5,365 nt of DNA from an uncultured Lachnospiraceae bacterium. GTDB taxonomy: Bacteria; Bacillota; Clostridia; Lachnospirales; Lachnospiraceae. Under the pieces are notes generated by a model, which was not told the origin of the DNA, did not search any database, and saw nothing but the letters and a program-made list of their open reading frames with translations. Below, in pieces: positions 1 through 5,218 of the stretch (position 1 is its first letter; each line of letters starts with the position of its first letter). The translations under genes and the position numbers were made by a program. Where the stretch lies: contig CAJTTU010000078.1 of assembly GCA_910579325.1 (NCBI GenBank), forward strand, positions 11,671-17,035, written 5' to 3'.

Positions 1-404
1 CTGATCTTATGGGCGAACAGTTTGTTATTCCTTCTGATTATTTCAGCGAAGATTATATGCCTATATTTCAGGAATTTTTTAAAAATGCCAGAATTGCTCC
101 TAACGTAATAAAATCAGTGCGTTCTTTTCACCTAGAATTTCAGGTACTGTTTAATAAAAATGTGATGGCTATGACGGCTCCTTCCTGTATACAGGAGAAT
201 AGAAAGGAAACCTTGGAATTTTTGAAAAAGCATATTAAAGTGTTTTATATCGACGAATTGACAGTGCCTCTTTATTTTTGCTGGAAAACAAACAATTATA
301 TACCTCAAATAGAATCCTTTCTAAATCTATATAAAAAAATTGCGAAGCAACCAGAAATCATACAAAAACTGGAACAGTTCGCCCACAGAGATATTTTTGA
401 TTAG
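1..404 (+). CDS. LysR-family transcriptional regulator, C-terminal fragment (5' end outside window)
   Basis: This is the last ~134 codons of an open frame that is still open at the first base, so the gene begins upstream. The ATG at 9 is probably internal: no ribosome binding site is visible, and the text around it (a D-L-M-G-E-Q-F-x-I-P pattern) fits the 'L-x-G-E-x-F-I' segment within the effector-binding domain of LysR regulators. The rest alternates beta-like (VLFNKNVMAMTAP) and helical stretches and ends in a helix-rich tail (FLNLYKKIAKQPEIIQKLEQF), as expected for the second half of a periplasmic-binding-protein-like effector domain. The DNA-binding helix-turn-helix would lie upstream and cannot be checked. 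It is followed by a strong terminator and then the transporter/demethylase operon in the same direction, so it is a plausible local regulator of that operon. The family call rests on weak similarity in a partial sequence; another substrate-binding-fold regulator is possible. Confidence 0.6.
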   Translation, partial: DLMGEQFVIPSDYFSEDYMPIFQEFFKNARIAPNVIKSVRSFHLEFQVLFNKNVMAMTAPSCIQENRKETLEFLKKHIKVFYIDELTVPLYFCWKTNNYIPQIESFLNLYKKIAKQPEIIQKLEQFAHRDIFD

Positions 405-430
405 ACTATAGGATCAGCAGCCTGCCGGAT

Positions 431-465
431 AAAAACCTGCCCATAAAAGTAAGGGCAGGTTTTTT
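431..465 (+). terminator. Intrinsic terminator after the LysR-type gene
   Basis: A perfect 12-bp inverted repeat pairs 431-442 (AAAAACCTGCCC) with 453-464 (GGGCAGGTTTTT) around a 10-base loop. The GC core is followed directly by a T run. Because the left arm begins with A5, the hairpin would also have a U tract on the opposite strand, so it could work in both directions. It lies 26 bases after the regulator stop and separates that gene from the operon downstream. Confidence 0.92.
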
Positions 466-513
466 GAATACCTTATTCCTTTTTCATTATACCGAATTCT
501 CTTGTTCATAGTT

Positions 514-519
514 TATAAT
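514..519 (+). promoter_or_regulatory. Candidate -10 box for the transporter/demethylase operon
   Basis: A perfect TATAAT lies 56 bases ahead of the transporter ATG. No good -35 hexamer is present 16-18 bases upstream (the bases there read ACCGAA). This would fit an activator-dependent promoter, as is common for LysR-controlled genes, but in AT-rich DNA a TATAAT can also occur by chance. It is overlapped by a short inverted repeat, GTTTAT (511-516) / ATAAAC (521-526). Confidence 0.4.
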
Positions 520-527
520 AATAAACA

Positions 528-545
528 ATAAATTGATCAATTTAT
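528..545. promoter_or_regulatory. 18-bp perfect palindrome, candidate operator
   Basis: The sequence ATAAATTGATCAATTTAT is a perfect 18-bp palindrome centred on GATC. It lies between the candidate -10 box and the ribosome binding site of the transporter, so if that -10 is used it would cover roughly the start of the transcript. This is a typical place for a repressor or regulator site. Its even-numbered symmetry does not match the usual LysR T-N11-A box well, so the binding protein is unknown. Confidence 0.45.
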
Positions 546-560
546 AGAATAAAAAATAAA

Positions 561-569
561 AGAGGAGGA
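561..569 (+). promoter_or_regulatory. Strong ribosome binding site of the MFS transporter gene
   Basis: AGAGGAGGA lies 5 bases before the ATG at 575 and is close to the full anti-16S complement. It fixes the start of the transporter. Confidence 0.85.
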
Positions 570-574
570 CTTAA

Positions 575-1765
575 ATGTCAAAGAATAAAACAAAGTTTGG
601 TATTTATGCAATACAGACATTGCTGTATATGCAGGTTGTTTTGTCGATTTTGCTGGCATCAATCTCCGAGGTTTTCCCCGACGCGCCTATTTTGATGGTT
701 CAGCTTGTCTTTAATATCGCGTTGTTTGCATATTTTCTTGCGTCCTTTGTTGCCAGCATGCTGACCCGGATTATGACAAAAAAGATTATTTTGATGGCCG
801 GAGCCATATTGCTGGCGTTGGGTGGTGTGATACCGTTGTTCCTGCAAAGCAGCATTATTTTCTTTATTTTGTCAGGCGCTTTGATTGGTATGGGCTGCGG
901 TGTGATGGAACCGATTAATGCGACGTATGTACATGAGAAATTTTCTGGAGATGAGGCGGAACGTACCTTAGGGATAGGATATGCTGTAGCCGGTTTAGGG
1001 GGTATGGTATTTATCCAGTTGGCGGCCGTTCTGGCAGAAAAAAATTGGATTCATGGATATTATGTTATGCTTGCGGCTGTTCCGGTTTTACTGATTATTA
1101 CCGTATGTCTTCCGAATAACGGAAGAATTGAGAAAAAAACAGAAAAAAGCGGAAAGGCGACGCCCTTTACAAAGTCTATGGTTCTGATCCTGGCGGTTTT
1201 TGCCGGATATTCTGTTTTTCAGGGAACCTTGCTGAATAATCTTTCATTTTTACTTGAGGAAGAAGGAGTCGGCAGTGTATCATTGGCTGGAAGCGCCGCG
1301 ATGTTGTACAGCGGCGGCGGTGTTGTAGCAGGTCTGGTGGCGGAGCGTATTGAGAAAATATTGAAAAAGTCAATATTCGGCGTTGTCTGTTTGATTAATC
1401 TGGCGGGGATGCTGCTTCCGTTATTGAGTCTGTCCTCTTTTTCCATTGTGACGGCCAGTGTTTTATGTGGATTCGGATGTGCTCTTTTTACAGTGATATG
1501 CCTAGCATATGTGCCTGAACTGGTTAGATATAATGAACTGGCGATAGCTCCGGGGACAACCGCCGTTCTGATTATTTTTAATCTTGCGACTTTCGTATCG
1601 GCGGCGATTGTAAATAATTTAACTGTTTTGTTTTTGCCTGATAAAGCAATCTCCCGTTTTGTCATTTCCGTTATAGGTATGGCGATCATGGCAGTAATCG
1701 CTTTTATAGTTCAATTATATCTTTCAAAGAGCGTAAAAAGCAGTAATCAAGAAGAACAACAGTAA
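575..1765 (+). CDS. MFS transporter, 12 membrane segments, operon with corrinoid demethylase
   Basis: A 396-residue integral membrane protein of the usual major facilitator length. Hydrophobic segments can be placed at about residues 10-30, 41-64, 70-90, 93-113, 132-153 and 161-179, then a polar central loop at 181-200 (EKKTEKSGKAT), then 201-221, 236-256, 265-285, 291-313, 326-350 and 360-383, with a charged cytoplasmic tail. That is the 6+6 pattern of the superfamily. The short basic loop R65-K70 between helices 2 and 3 and the glycine-rich helices 4-5 (GALIGMGCGVMEP, GYAVAGLGG) also fit. It is the first gene of the operon and its stop codon overlaps the ribosome binding site of the methyltransferase gene 14 bases downstream, so the two are almost certainly cotranscribed. 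I infer uptake of the methylated substrate of the neighbouring MT I, or export of the demethylated product; the sequence does not show which, nor the exact substrate. Confidence 0.88.
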   Translation: MSKNKTKFGIYAIQTLLYMQVVLSILLASISEVFPDAPILMVQLVFNIALFAYFLASFVASMLTRIMTKKIILMAGAILLALGGVIPLFLQSSIIFFILSGALIGMGCGVMEPINATYVHEKFSGDEAERTLGIGYAVAGLGGMVFIQLAAVLAEKNWIHGYYVMLAAVPVLLIITVCLPNNGRIEKKTEKSGKATPFTKSMVLILAVFAGYSVFQGTLLNNLSFLLEEEGVGSVSLAGSAAMLYSGGGVVAGLVAERIEKILKKSIFGVVCLINLAGMLLPLLSLSSFSIVTASVLCGFGCALFTVICLAYVPELVRYNELAIAPGTTAVLIIFNLATFVSAAIVNNLTVLFLPDKAISRFVISVIGMAIMAVIAFIVQLYLSKSVKSSNQEEQQ

Positions 1766-1779
1766 GGAGAGAATTAAAA

Positions 1780-2952
1780 ATGGATATAAAGGAAAAATCA
1801 AGAGAACGGGCGAATCTTTTTAAAGGAGCAATTACAAAAAAGGAAAATAAAAGGGTTCCTCATTTATTAAATGCTTATAGCTGGAAAGTATATGATGCCG
1901 GATATAAATTAAGTGAATCCGTAAATAATTATGAGATTATGAAAAATGTAATTCGTCATCTGTGTGATACTTATCAGGCAGATTTTCTGGCGGACTATGG
2001 GGATAGAAATCCGATCCGTGTTTCCGAGAGCTTAGGGAATATGGAATATATGATCGATGACGCGACAAACGCAATTAACGTTCGTGATCAGTGTTTTATG
2101 GAATCGGATGAATACGCGAAGCTGATTGACAATCCGAAAAAATTCATCTGGGAGACCATTCTGCCCAGGAAATTTAAGGATTTGCAGAAAAAGAATAATT
2201 CCGGACAATTCATGAATTTTATTCATGAATATGGAGATTTTTTTACGGCGATAGACCAGTGTATTTCCATTGCCGAAAATGAATATGGTATTCCAAATAT
2301 TGCTGATTTTGTGACAACGCCTGTTTATCCCTGGACCAGCGGCTATGAATTGTTGTTTAATTTTTTCCGCGGCATTAAAGGACTGTCCGTTGATATGCGC
2401 CGGGACGCAAAAATGGTGCAGGCCGCGATTGAAGCGCTGGAAGCAGAATTCTTTGATCCGAAGCTTGAGGCGGCAAAAAACACCGTTACCCATGGAACCT
2501 GTCCGGAAACAGGAGCGGATGCTTACGTATTAATGCTGTGCCATACGATTTTAAACGGAAAGCAGTTTGAAAAATTTTACTGGCCTTATCTGGAAAAGGT
2601 ATCAAAGTATTTGACAGAATACGATAAGCTGGCCTACTTCTTTATTGAAGGAGATTCCAGCAGATTGTATGACTTTTTCAATCAGCTTCCGGATAACCGC
2701 TGTGTACTTCATGTGGAGCAGAATGATATTTTCGATATGAAGAAAAAGGTAAAATGCGCGCTGGCAGGGGGTATGCCCTGTTCTCTGCTGGGCAACAGCA
2801 CGCCGGAGAAATGTGTGGATTACGCGAAAAAGCTTGTGGATGAGCTGGCTTATGATAATGGATATATTTTCAGTGAAGATAAAATGGTATCCTTTGCCGA
2901 CGACTGCCGCAGGGAGAATCTGCAGGCCGTATGTGAATATCTGAATGCATAG
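1780..2952 (+). CDS. URO-D-fold corrinoid methyltransferase (MT I, O-demethylase type)
   Basis: A 390-residue soluble protein of the uroporphyrinogen decarboxylase superfamily that includes MtaA/MtbA/CmuA and the MT I (substrate:corrinoid methyltransferase) of acetogen O-demethylases. Such enzymes take a methyl group from a substrate and place it on the cobalt of a partner corrinoid protein. Recognisable parts are K261-V274 (KQFEKFYWPYLEKV, a conserved helix of the family), the strand and turn F288-R295 (FIEGDSSR), H311-D316 (HVEQND), A329-L337 (AGGMPCSLL) and the C-terminal T341-Y362 region ending in DNGYIFS. The His-x-Cys zinc motif of MtaA/MtbA is not present; E290-G291-D292 sits about where it would be, as I recall for O-demethylase MT I proteins. 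The start is the ATG 10 bases after AAGGAG (1764-1769). The transporter upstream and corrinoid protein and MT II downstream strongly support the role. True heme-pathway decarboxylase activity is unlikely. The substrate is unknown. Confidence 0.85.
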   Translation: MDIKEKSRERANLFKGAITKKENKRVPHLLNAYSWKVYDAGYKLSESVNNYEIMKNVIRHLCDTYQADFLADYGDRNPIRVSESLGNMEYMIDDATNAINVRDQCFMESDEYAKLIDNPKKFIWETILPRKFKDLQKKNNSGQFMNFIHEYGDFFTAIDQCISIAENEYGIPNIADFVTTPVYPWTSGYELLFNFFRGIKGLSVDMRRDAKMVQAAIEALEAEFFDPKLEAAKNTVTHGTCPETGADAYVLMLCHTILNGKQFEKFYWPYLEKVSKYLTEYDKLAYFFIEGDSSRLYDFFNQLPDNRCVLHVEQNDIFDMKKKVKCALAGGMPCSLLGNSTPEKCVDYAKKLVDELAYDNGYIFSEDKMVSFADDCRRENLQAVCEYLNA

Positions 2953-2975
2953 CAGTTATGCCAGTGAGGCGAATG

Positions 2976-3025
2976 ATTTGCCAACAGATTTCTGTTATTT
3001 TAGCAAGAGCAGCAATTTGGCAAAT
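2976..3025 (+). repeat. Inverted repeat downstream of MT I
   Basis: ATTTGCCAA (2976-2984) pairs perfectly with TTGGCAAAT (3017-3025) across 32 bases, and a second inverted repeat, AACAGA (2983-2988) / TCTGTT (2991-2996), overlaps its left arm. There is no T run after the right arm (AAGTATGC follows), so it is not a classical terminator. It could be an mRNA stability or processing element between the MT I and downstream cistrons, or an alternative-structure element. Nothing else is recognisable between 2953 and 3105. Confidence 0.5.
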
Positions 3026-3105
3026 AAGTATGCTTGTTTATGCAGCTTACAGACAGTGAAAATGAAAAAGCCTGAAATCATTATCTATAACATAATGTAA
3101 GAAAA

Positions 3106-3111
3106 AAGGAG
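3106..3111 (+). promoter_or_regulatory. Ribosome binding site of the 43-codon small ORF
   Basis: AAGGAG lies 7 bases before the ATG at 3119, within an A-rich tract. It is as good as the sites of the large genes in this operon and is the main reason to treat the small ORF as translated. Confidence 0.65.
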
Positions 3112-3118
3112 ACGGATT

Positions 3119-3250
3119 ATGGAAGAATATGATGTAACTACATATCCGGAGGGGTATGAAAAAGTGATGAGGGAAGACCTGGATTTTATTTCTGAAGAGG
3201 AACGGGAGTCGTTTATGGAAGATATTCTGTTATTTATGATTTCGGCGTAG
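3119..3250 (+). CDS. Small acidic protein, 43 residues, unknown function, inside the demethylase operon
   Basis: An ATG-to-TAG frame of 43 codons, starting MEEYDVTTYPEGYEKVMRED and ending MEDILLFMISA. I do not recognise it. It is strongly acidic (14 Asp/Glu against 3 Lys/Arg) and has a Tyr-rich N-terminal part followed by a probable amphipathic helix (residues ~21-40) with a hydrophobic end; there is no signal peptide and no cysteine, so metal binding through thiols is excluded. Support for being real: a well placed AAGGAG, position between the MT I and corrinoid protein genes on the same strand, and codon use like its neighbours. It could be a small partner of the methyltransferase complex, a leader peptide controlling the hairpins that follow at 3271-3363, or the remnant 5' end of a decayed gene. 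No database comparison was possible. Confidence 0.5.
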   Translation: MEEYDVTTYPEGYEKVMREDLDFISEEERESFMEDILLFMISA

Positions 3251-3270
3251 ATAACAGAAACAACCGCACC

Positions 3271-3312
3271 GGCTGTCCTGAGAGAACAAGGGAATGCTCC
3301 AAAAGGACAGCC
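3271..3312 (+). repeat. Intercistronic hairpin 1 (9-bp stem)
   Basis: GGCTGTCCT (3271-3279) is a perfect inverted complement of AGGACAGCC (3304-3312), with a 24-base loop. It starts 20 bases after the small ORF stop. The bases after the right arm (CTGACTTATAAAG) are not a T run, so it is not a standard terminator. It may be a processing, stability or attenuation element ahead of the corrinoid gene. Confidence 0.6.
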
Positions 3313-3326
3313 CTGACTTATAAAGT

Positions 3327-3363
3327 ATCCGGCAAACCGTGTCGGTAACCTGTTTTGCCGGAT
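3327..3363 (+). repeat. Intercistronic hairpin 2 (10-bp stem) just ahead of the corrinoid gene
   Basis: ATCCGGCAAA (3327-3336) pairs perfectly with TTTGCCGGAT (3354-3363). The loop holds a further small inverted repeat, ACCG/CGGT (3336-3339 and 3343-3346), overlapping the stem end by one base. It ends 20 bases before the corrinoid gene's ribosome binding site, so it could stabilise the downstream mRNA for high expression of the corrinoid protein or modulate translation. It does not carry motifs I recognise from cobalamin, SAM or tetrahydrofolate riboswitches. Confidence 0.6.
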
Positions 3364-3383
3364 TGATTTATCATAATGAATGT

Positions 3384-3389
3384 GGAGGG
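3384..3389 (+). promoter_or_regulatory. Ribosome binding site that sets the corrinoid protein start
   Basis: GGAGGG lies 6 bases before the ATG at 3396. A longer in-frame reading from a GTG at 3339 exists but would start inside hairpin 2, lacks a ribosome binding site, and adds 19 residues outside the family's N-terminus. The ATG at 3396 is therefore chosen. Confidence 0.85.
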
Positions 3390-3395
3390 TTTGAT

Positions 3396-4034
3396 ATGTA
3401 CGATTTAAAAAGGCTTGAGGAAGCCATGGGCGAATTAGATGAAGAGGTAGTAGTTGAAGAGTTAAAAGCCGTGATGGAAAATGGCGGCACAGAAGCACAG
3501 CAGGCCATGGCGGCATGTCAGAAAGGTATGGATGTGGTGGGAAATCTGTTTGATTCCGGGGAATATTTTGTCGGAGACCTGATCTATGCGGGAGAACTGA
3601 TGACTCAGGCCGTGGATATTTTAAAGCCGGCGCTGGTGGAAAGTACTTCCGGAAGCAGTCTTGGAAAAATGATTCTCTGTACGGTAAAAGATGACCTTCA
3701 TGATATCGGAAAGAATATTGTGAAGGCGATGCTGGAAGCTTCGGGCTTTGAGGTAATCGATCTTGGAATCGATGTACCTGCGACCAAAATTGTGGAAACC
3801 GCAAAACAGGAAAATGTAAAAGTGATCGCGCTTTCCGGCGTTCTGACCCTTGCTCTGAATTCCATGAAAGAAACGGTGGAAGCGTTCCGGATCGCCGGGA
3901 TGCGGGATGAAGTAAAGATTATTATCGGCGGCGCGCCGGTTACGGCGGAAAACTGCGCCCAGGTGGGAGCGGACGAGTGGGCTACCAGCCCCCAGAAAAC
4001 AATTCAGGTTTGCAGAGGATGGGCTCAGGCATGA
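3396..4034 (+). CDS. Corrinoid (methyl-carrier) protein of a methyltransferase system
   Basis: A 212-residue cobalamin-binding methyl carrier, the usual length for MtvC/MtaC/MttC-type proteins. Residues 1-83 form the helical cap domain (MetH methionine-synthase-like B12-binding N-terminal module). Residues ~84-212 form the Rossmann-like B12 domain with D100-x-H102-x-x-G105 (DLHDIG), where H102 is the expected lower cobalt ligand, then S147-G148-V149-L150, and the G178-G179 turn of IIIGGAPVT. It would shuttle between MT I, which loads the methyl group on cob(I)alamin, and MT II, which unloads it onto tetrahydrofolate; it acts in the cytoplasm. Its TGA stop overlaps the MT II ATG, so the two are translationally coupled. 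The oxidised Co(II) form would need an ATP-dependent activase, which is not encoded in this window. Confidence 0.95.
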   Translation: MYDLKRLEEAMGELDEEVVVEELKAVMENGGTEAQQAMAACQKGMDVVGNLFDSGEYFVGDLIYAGELMTQAVDILKPALVESTSGSSLGKMILCTVKDDLHDIGKNIVKAMLEASGFEVIDLGIDVPATKIVETAKQENVKVIALSGVLTLALNSMKETVEAFRIAGMRDEVKIIIGGAPVTAENCAQVGADEWATSPQKTIQVCRGWAQA

Positions 4035-4841
4035 TTATTATCGGAGAAAAAATAAACGGAGCTATACCGGCTATTGCCGAAGCAATTGAAAAAAGGGATC
4101 GGGCTTTGATTCAGAAAAGGGTCATCGATCAGGAAGAAGCGGGGGCCGATTATCTGGACGTGTGCGCCGGTACGTCGCCTGAAATGGAATATGATGCGTT
4201 ATGCTGGCTGATCGACTGTGTACAGGAAGTGGCCGCAAAACCCATCTGCATCGATTCTCCTAATCCGCAGATGCTGGTAAAAGTATTTCCAAAACTGCAA
4301 ATGCCTGGTCTGATGAATTCCATTTCATTGGAAGGGGATAAATGTGAGGTAATTCTGCCGCTGTTAAAAGACAATCCGGATTGGGGCGTAGTAGCTTTGT
4401 GCTGCGATCAGAACGGCGTGGCAAATGACTGGAAAAAAAAGGTAAAAAATGCGGAAATATTAGTTGGAAAAGGCTGCTTCTTATGGCATAGCTCCTGTAC
4501 GGATGCATATTGATCCTTTGGTGCTGGCTTTGTCCGCCGTAAATAATTCGGCATTAAATTTCTTTGAATCCATCCGACAGATTAAGAAGATATGTCCAGA
4601 GGTAAATGTGACGGCGGCGCTTTCCAATATTTCTTACGGAATGCCTGTCAGAAAGCTGGTTAACGTTAATTTTCTTGCGCTGGCTATGGAGGCCGGACTG
4701 GATTCTGTGATAGCAGACCCTTTAAGCAGAGACGTAATAGGGACAATTTATGCGACGGAGGCGCTGCTGGGAAAAGACAGACTGTGCCGCAAATATAATA
4801 TGGCATACCGCAAAAACAAGATTGGAGCGGTAAAAGCTTAG
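4031..4841 (+). pseudogene. Methyltetrahydrofolate:corrinoid methyltransferase (MT II), +1 frameshifted
   Basis: A pterin-binding TIM-barrel protein (dihydropteroate synthase/MeTr family, like MtvA and AcsE) that transfers the methyl group from the corrinoid protein to tetrahydrofolate. The start ATG overlaps the corrinoid gene stop (ATGA), with AGAGGA 11 bases upstream. The first 145 codons run in one frame: IGEKING (4-10), DYLDVCAGTSPE (40-51), CIDSPNP with D75, and MNSIS with N96. After codon 145 (4463-4465) the family sequence continues one base later (EKAASYGIA, HIDPLVLALSAVNNSALNF, ALSNISYGMP, ending at 4841). Left as it stands, the first frame stops at 4511-4513 after 17 unrelated codons from 4463-4465 onward. 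Deleting one base within 4466-4471 (an extra G or A) gives 269 residues, the normal length, with D75, N96, D161 and N199 near the positions known for the pterin site of Moorella MeTr. It may be a true mutation, a sequencing error, or recoding; which one is not decidable here. Confidence 0.88.
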
Positions 4842-4850
4842 TGTGTGATT

Positions 4851-4889
4851 GACAGTACTCTTTTGCGTGGAAGGCAGGGGAGTACTGTT
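4851..4889 (+). terminator. Hairpin after MT II, possible operon terminator
   Basis: ACAGTACTC (4852-4860) is a perfect inverted complement of GAGTACTGT (4880-4888), extendable by a G-T pair on the outside, with a loop of about 19 bases. It starts 10 bases after the MT II stop and is the natural end of the operon. The following bases (TATATATTAAAATATAAG) are AT-rich but have no continuous T run, so termination would be weaker than at 431-465. It may instead be a 3' stabilising stem. Confidence 0.5.
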
Positions 4890-4952
4890 ATATATTAAAA
4901 TATAAGAAGTATTCTTTGTTTATCAGGAAATTTCAGAAAAGGAAAAAATAAA

Positions 4953-4970
4953 TAAAAAAGTTGTTGACAA
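4953..4970 (+). repeat. Promoter-proximal direct repeat, copy 1
   Basis: TAAAAAAGTTGTTGACAA matches copy 2 at 5201-5218 in 17 of 18 positions (G against C). It joins an A-tract, likely an UP-type element for the RNA polymerase alpha subunit, to the -35 hexamer TTGACA. Confidence 0.75.
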
Positions 4971-4992
4971 GAGTTGCAATATCAAGTATAAT
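4964..4992 (+). promoter_or_regulatory. Perfect-consensus sigma-A promoter of the tRNA-Ser gene
   Basis: TTGACA (4964-4969) and TATAAT (4987-4992) are both perfect and are separated by 17 bases. An A-rich block lies directly upstream. The transcript would begin about 4998-5000, some 65 bases before the tRNA. No CDS starts downstream, so it serves the tRNA and perhaps the rRNA operon. Its strength fits a stable-RNA promoter. Confidence 0.93.
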
Positions 4993-4998
4993 CGTTAA

Positions 4999-5058
4999 TG
5001 CGTCAAATCACGCACCAATTATATAATGATAAGAAGCGAGTAAAGATCAGGCTTCTTA
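4999..5058 (+). other. 5' leader of the tRNA transcript with two small hairpins
   Basis: The first hairpin, TGCGT (4999-5003) / ACGCA (5010-5014), would sit at the very 5' end of the transcript. The second, TAAGAAGC (5030-5037) / GCTTCTTA (5051-5058), has an 8-bp stem and 13-base loop ending 6 bases before the tRNA. They may guide 5' end maturation or protect the precursor. No function is shown by sequence alone. Confidence 0.5.
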
Positions 5059-5064
5059 GAATTC

Positions 5065-5152
5065 GGAGAAATACTCAAGAGGCCGAAGAGGCGCCCCTGC
5101 TAAGGGTGTAGGTCGTTCACGCGGCGCGAGGGTTCAAATCCCTCTTTCTCCG
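5065..5152 (+). tRNA. trnS: tRNA-Ser, anticodon GCT
   Basis: A complete class II tRNA. The acceptor stem GGAGAAA (5065-5071) pairs with TTTCTCC (5145-5151), with discriminator G at 5152 as normal for serine. The D stem is CTC (5074-5076) / GAG (5088-5090). The anticodon stem is CGCCC (5092-5096) / GGGTG (5104-5108) with loop CTGCTAA, giving anticodon GCT (5099-5101), which reads AGC and AGT. A long variable arm fills 5109-5127, as required for tRNA-Ser. The T stem is GAGGG (5128-5132) / CCCTC (5140-5144) with loop TTCAAAT. CCA is not encoded (CTC follows), so it must be added by the nucleotidyltransferase. Confidence 0.97.
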
Positions 5153-5155
5153 CTC

Positions 5156-5183
5156 TCATTTCGCAAGAAAAACCGCGAAATGA
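5156..5183 (+). repeat. Hairpin just after the tRNA, candidate processing site
   Basis: TCATTTCGC (5156-5164) pairs perfectly with GCGAAATGA (5175-5183) around a 10-base loop. It is followed by A-rich DNA, not a T run, so it is unlikely to stop transcription from the tRNA promoter. It may mark the 3' processing end of the tRNA precursor, and read-through into the rRNA leader remains possible. Confidence 0.55.
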
Positions 5184-5200
5184 AGAAAAATAAAAAAAAT

Positions 5201-5218
5201 TAAAAAAGTTCTTGACAA
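5201..5218 (+). repeat. Promoter-proximal direct repeat, copy 2
   Basis: TAAAAAAGTTCTTGACAA repeats the block at 4953-4970 with a single difference. It again places an A-tract directly before a TTGACA hexamer. Confidence 0.75.

Noticed and set aside
1219..1689. Minus-strand 156-codon frame opposite the transporter
   Set aside because: Lies fully inside the well-supported MFS gene, has no RBS and shows no recognisable domain.
2032..2493. Minus-strand 153-codon frame opposite MT I
   Set aside because: Antisense shadow of a conserved gene without its own signals.
3339..3395. Upstream GTG start for the corrinoid protein
   Set aside because: No ribosome binding site, starts inside a hairpin, and the extra residues do not belong to the family; GGAGGG before 3396 decides the start.
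3251..3395. Cobalamin or tetrahydrofolate riboswitch before the corrinoid gene
   Set aside because: Tempting from the pathway, but neither a B12-box-like motif nor the conserved cores of the tetrahydrofolate class can be seen; the region is two simple hairpins.
3085..3804. Minus-strand frame of 239 codons opposite the corrinoid protein
   Set aside because: It runs across the small ORF, both hairpins and half of the corrinoid gene; its composition (many Pro, Ser, His, Arg) is typical of an antisense shadow and no domain is recognisable.
4433..4440. A8 homopolymer as the frameshift site in MT II
   Set aside because: After a shift here the downstream frame would hit stops at 4443 and 4461, so the break must lie at or after 4464.
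5065..5183. tRNA-Ser as a mobile-element attachment site
   Set aside because: No integrase, no repeated tRNA 3' end and no flanking island are visible; stable RNA promoter and leader follow directly.
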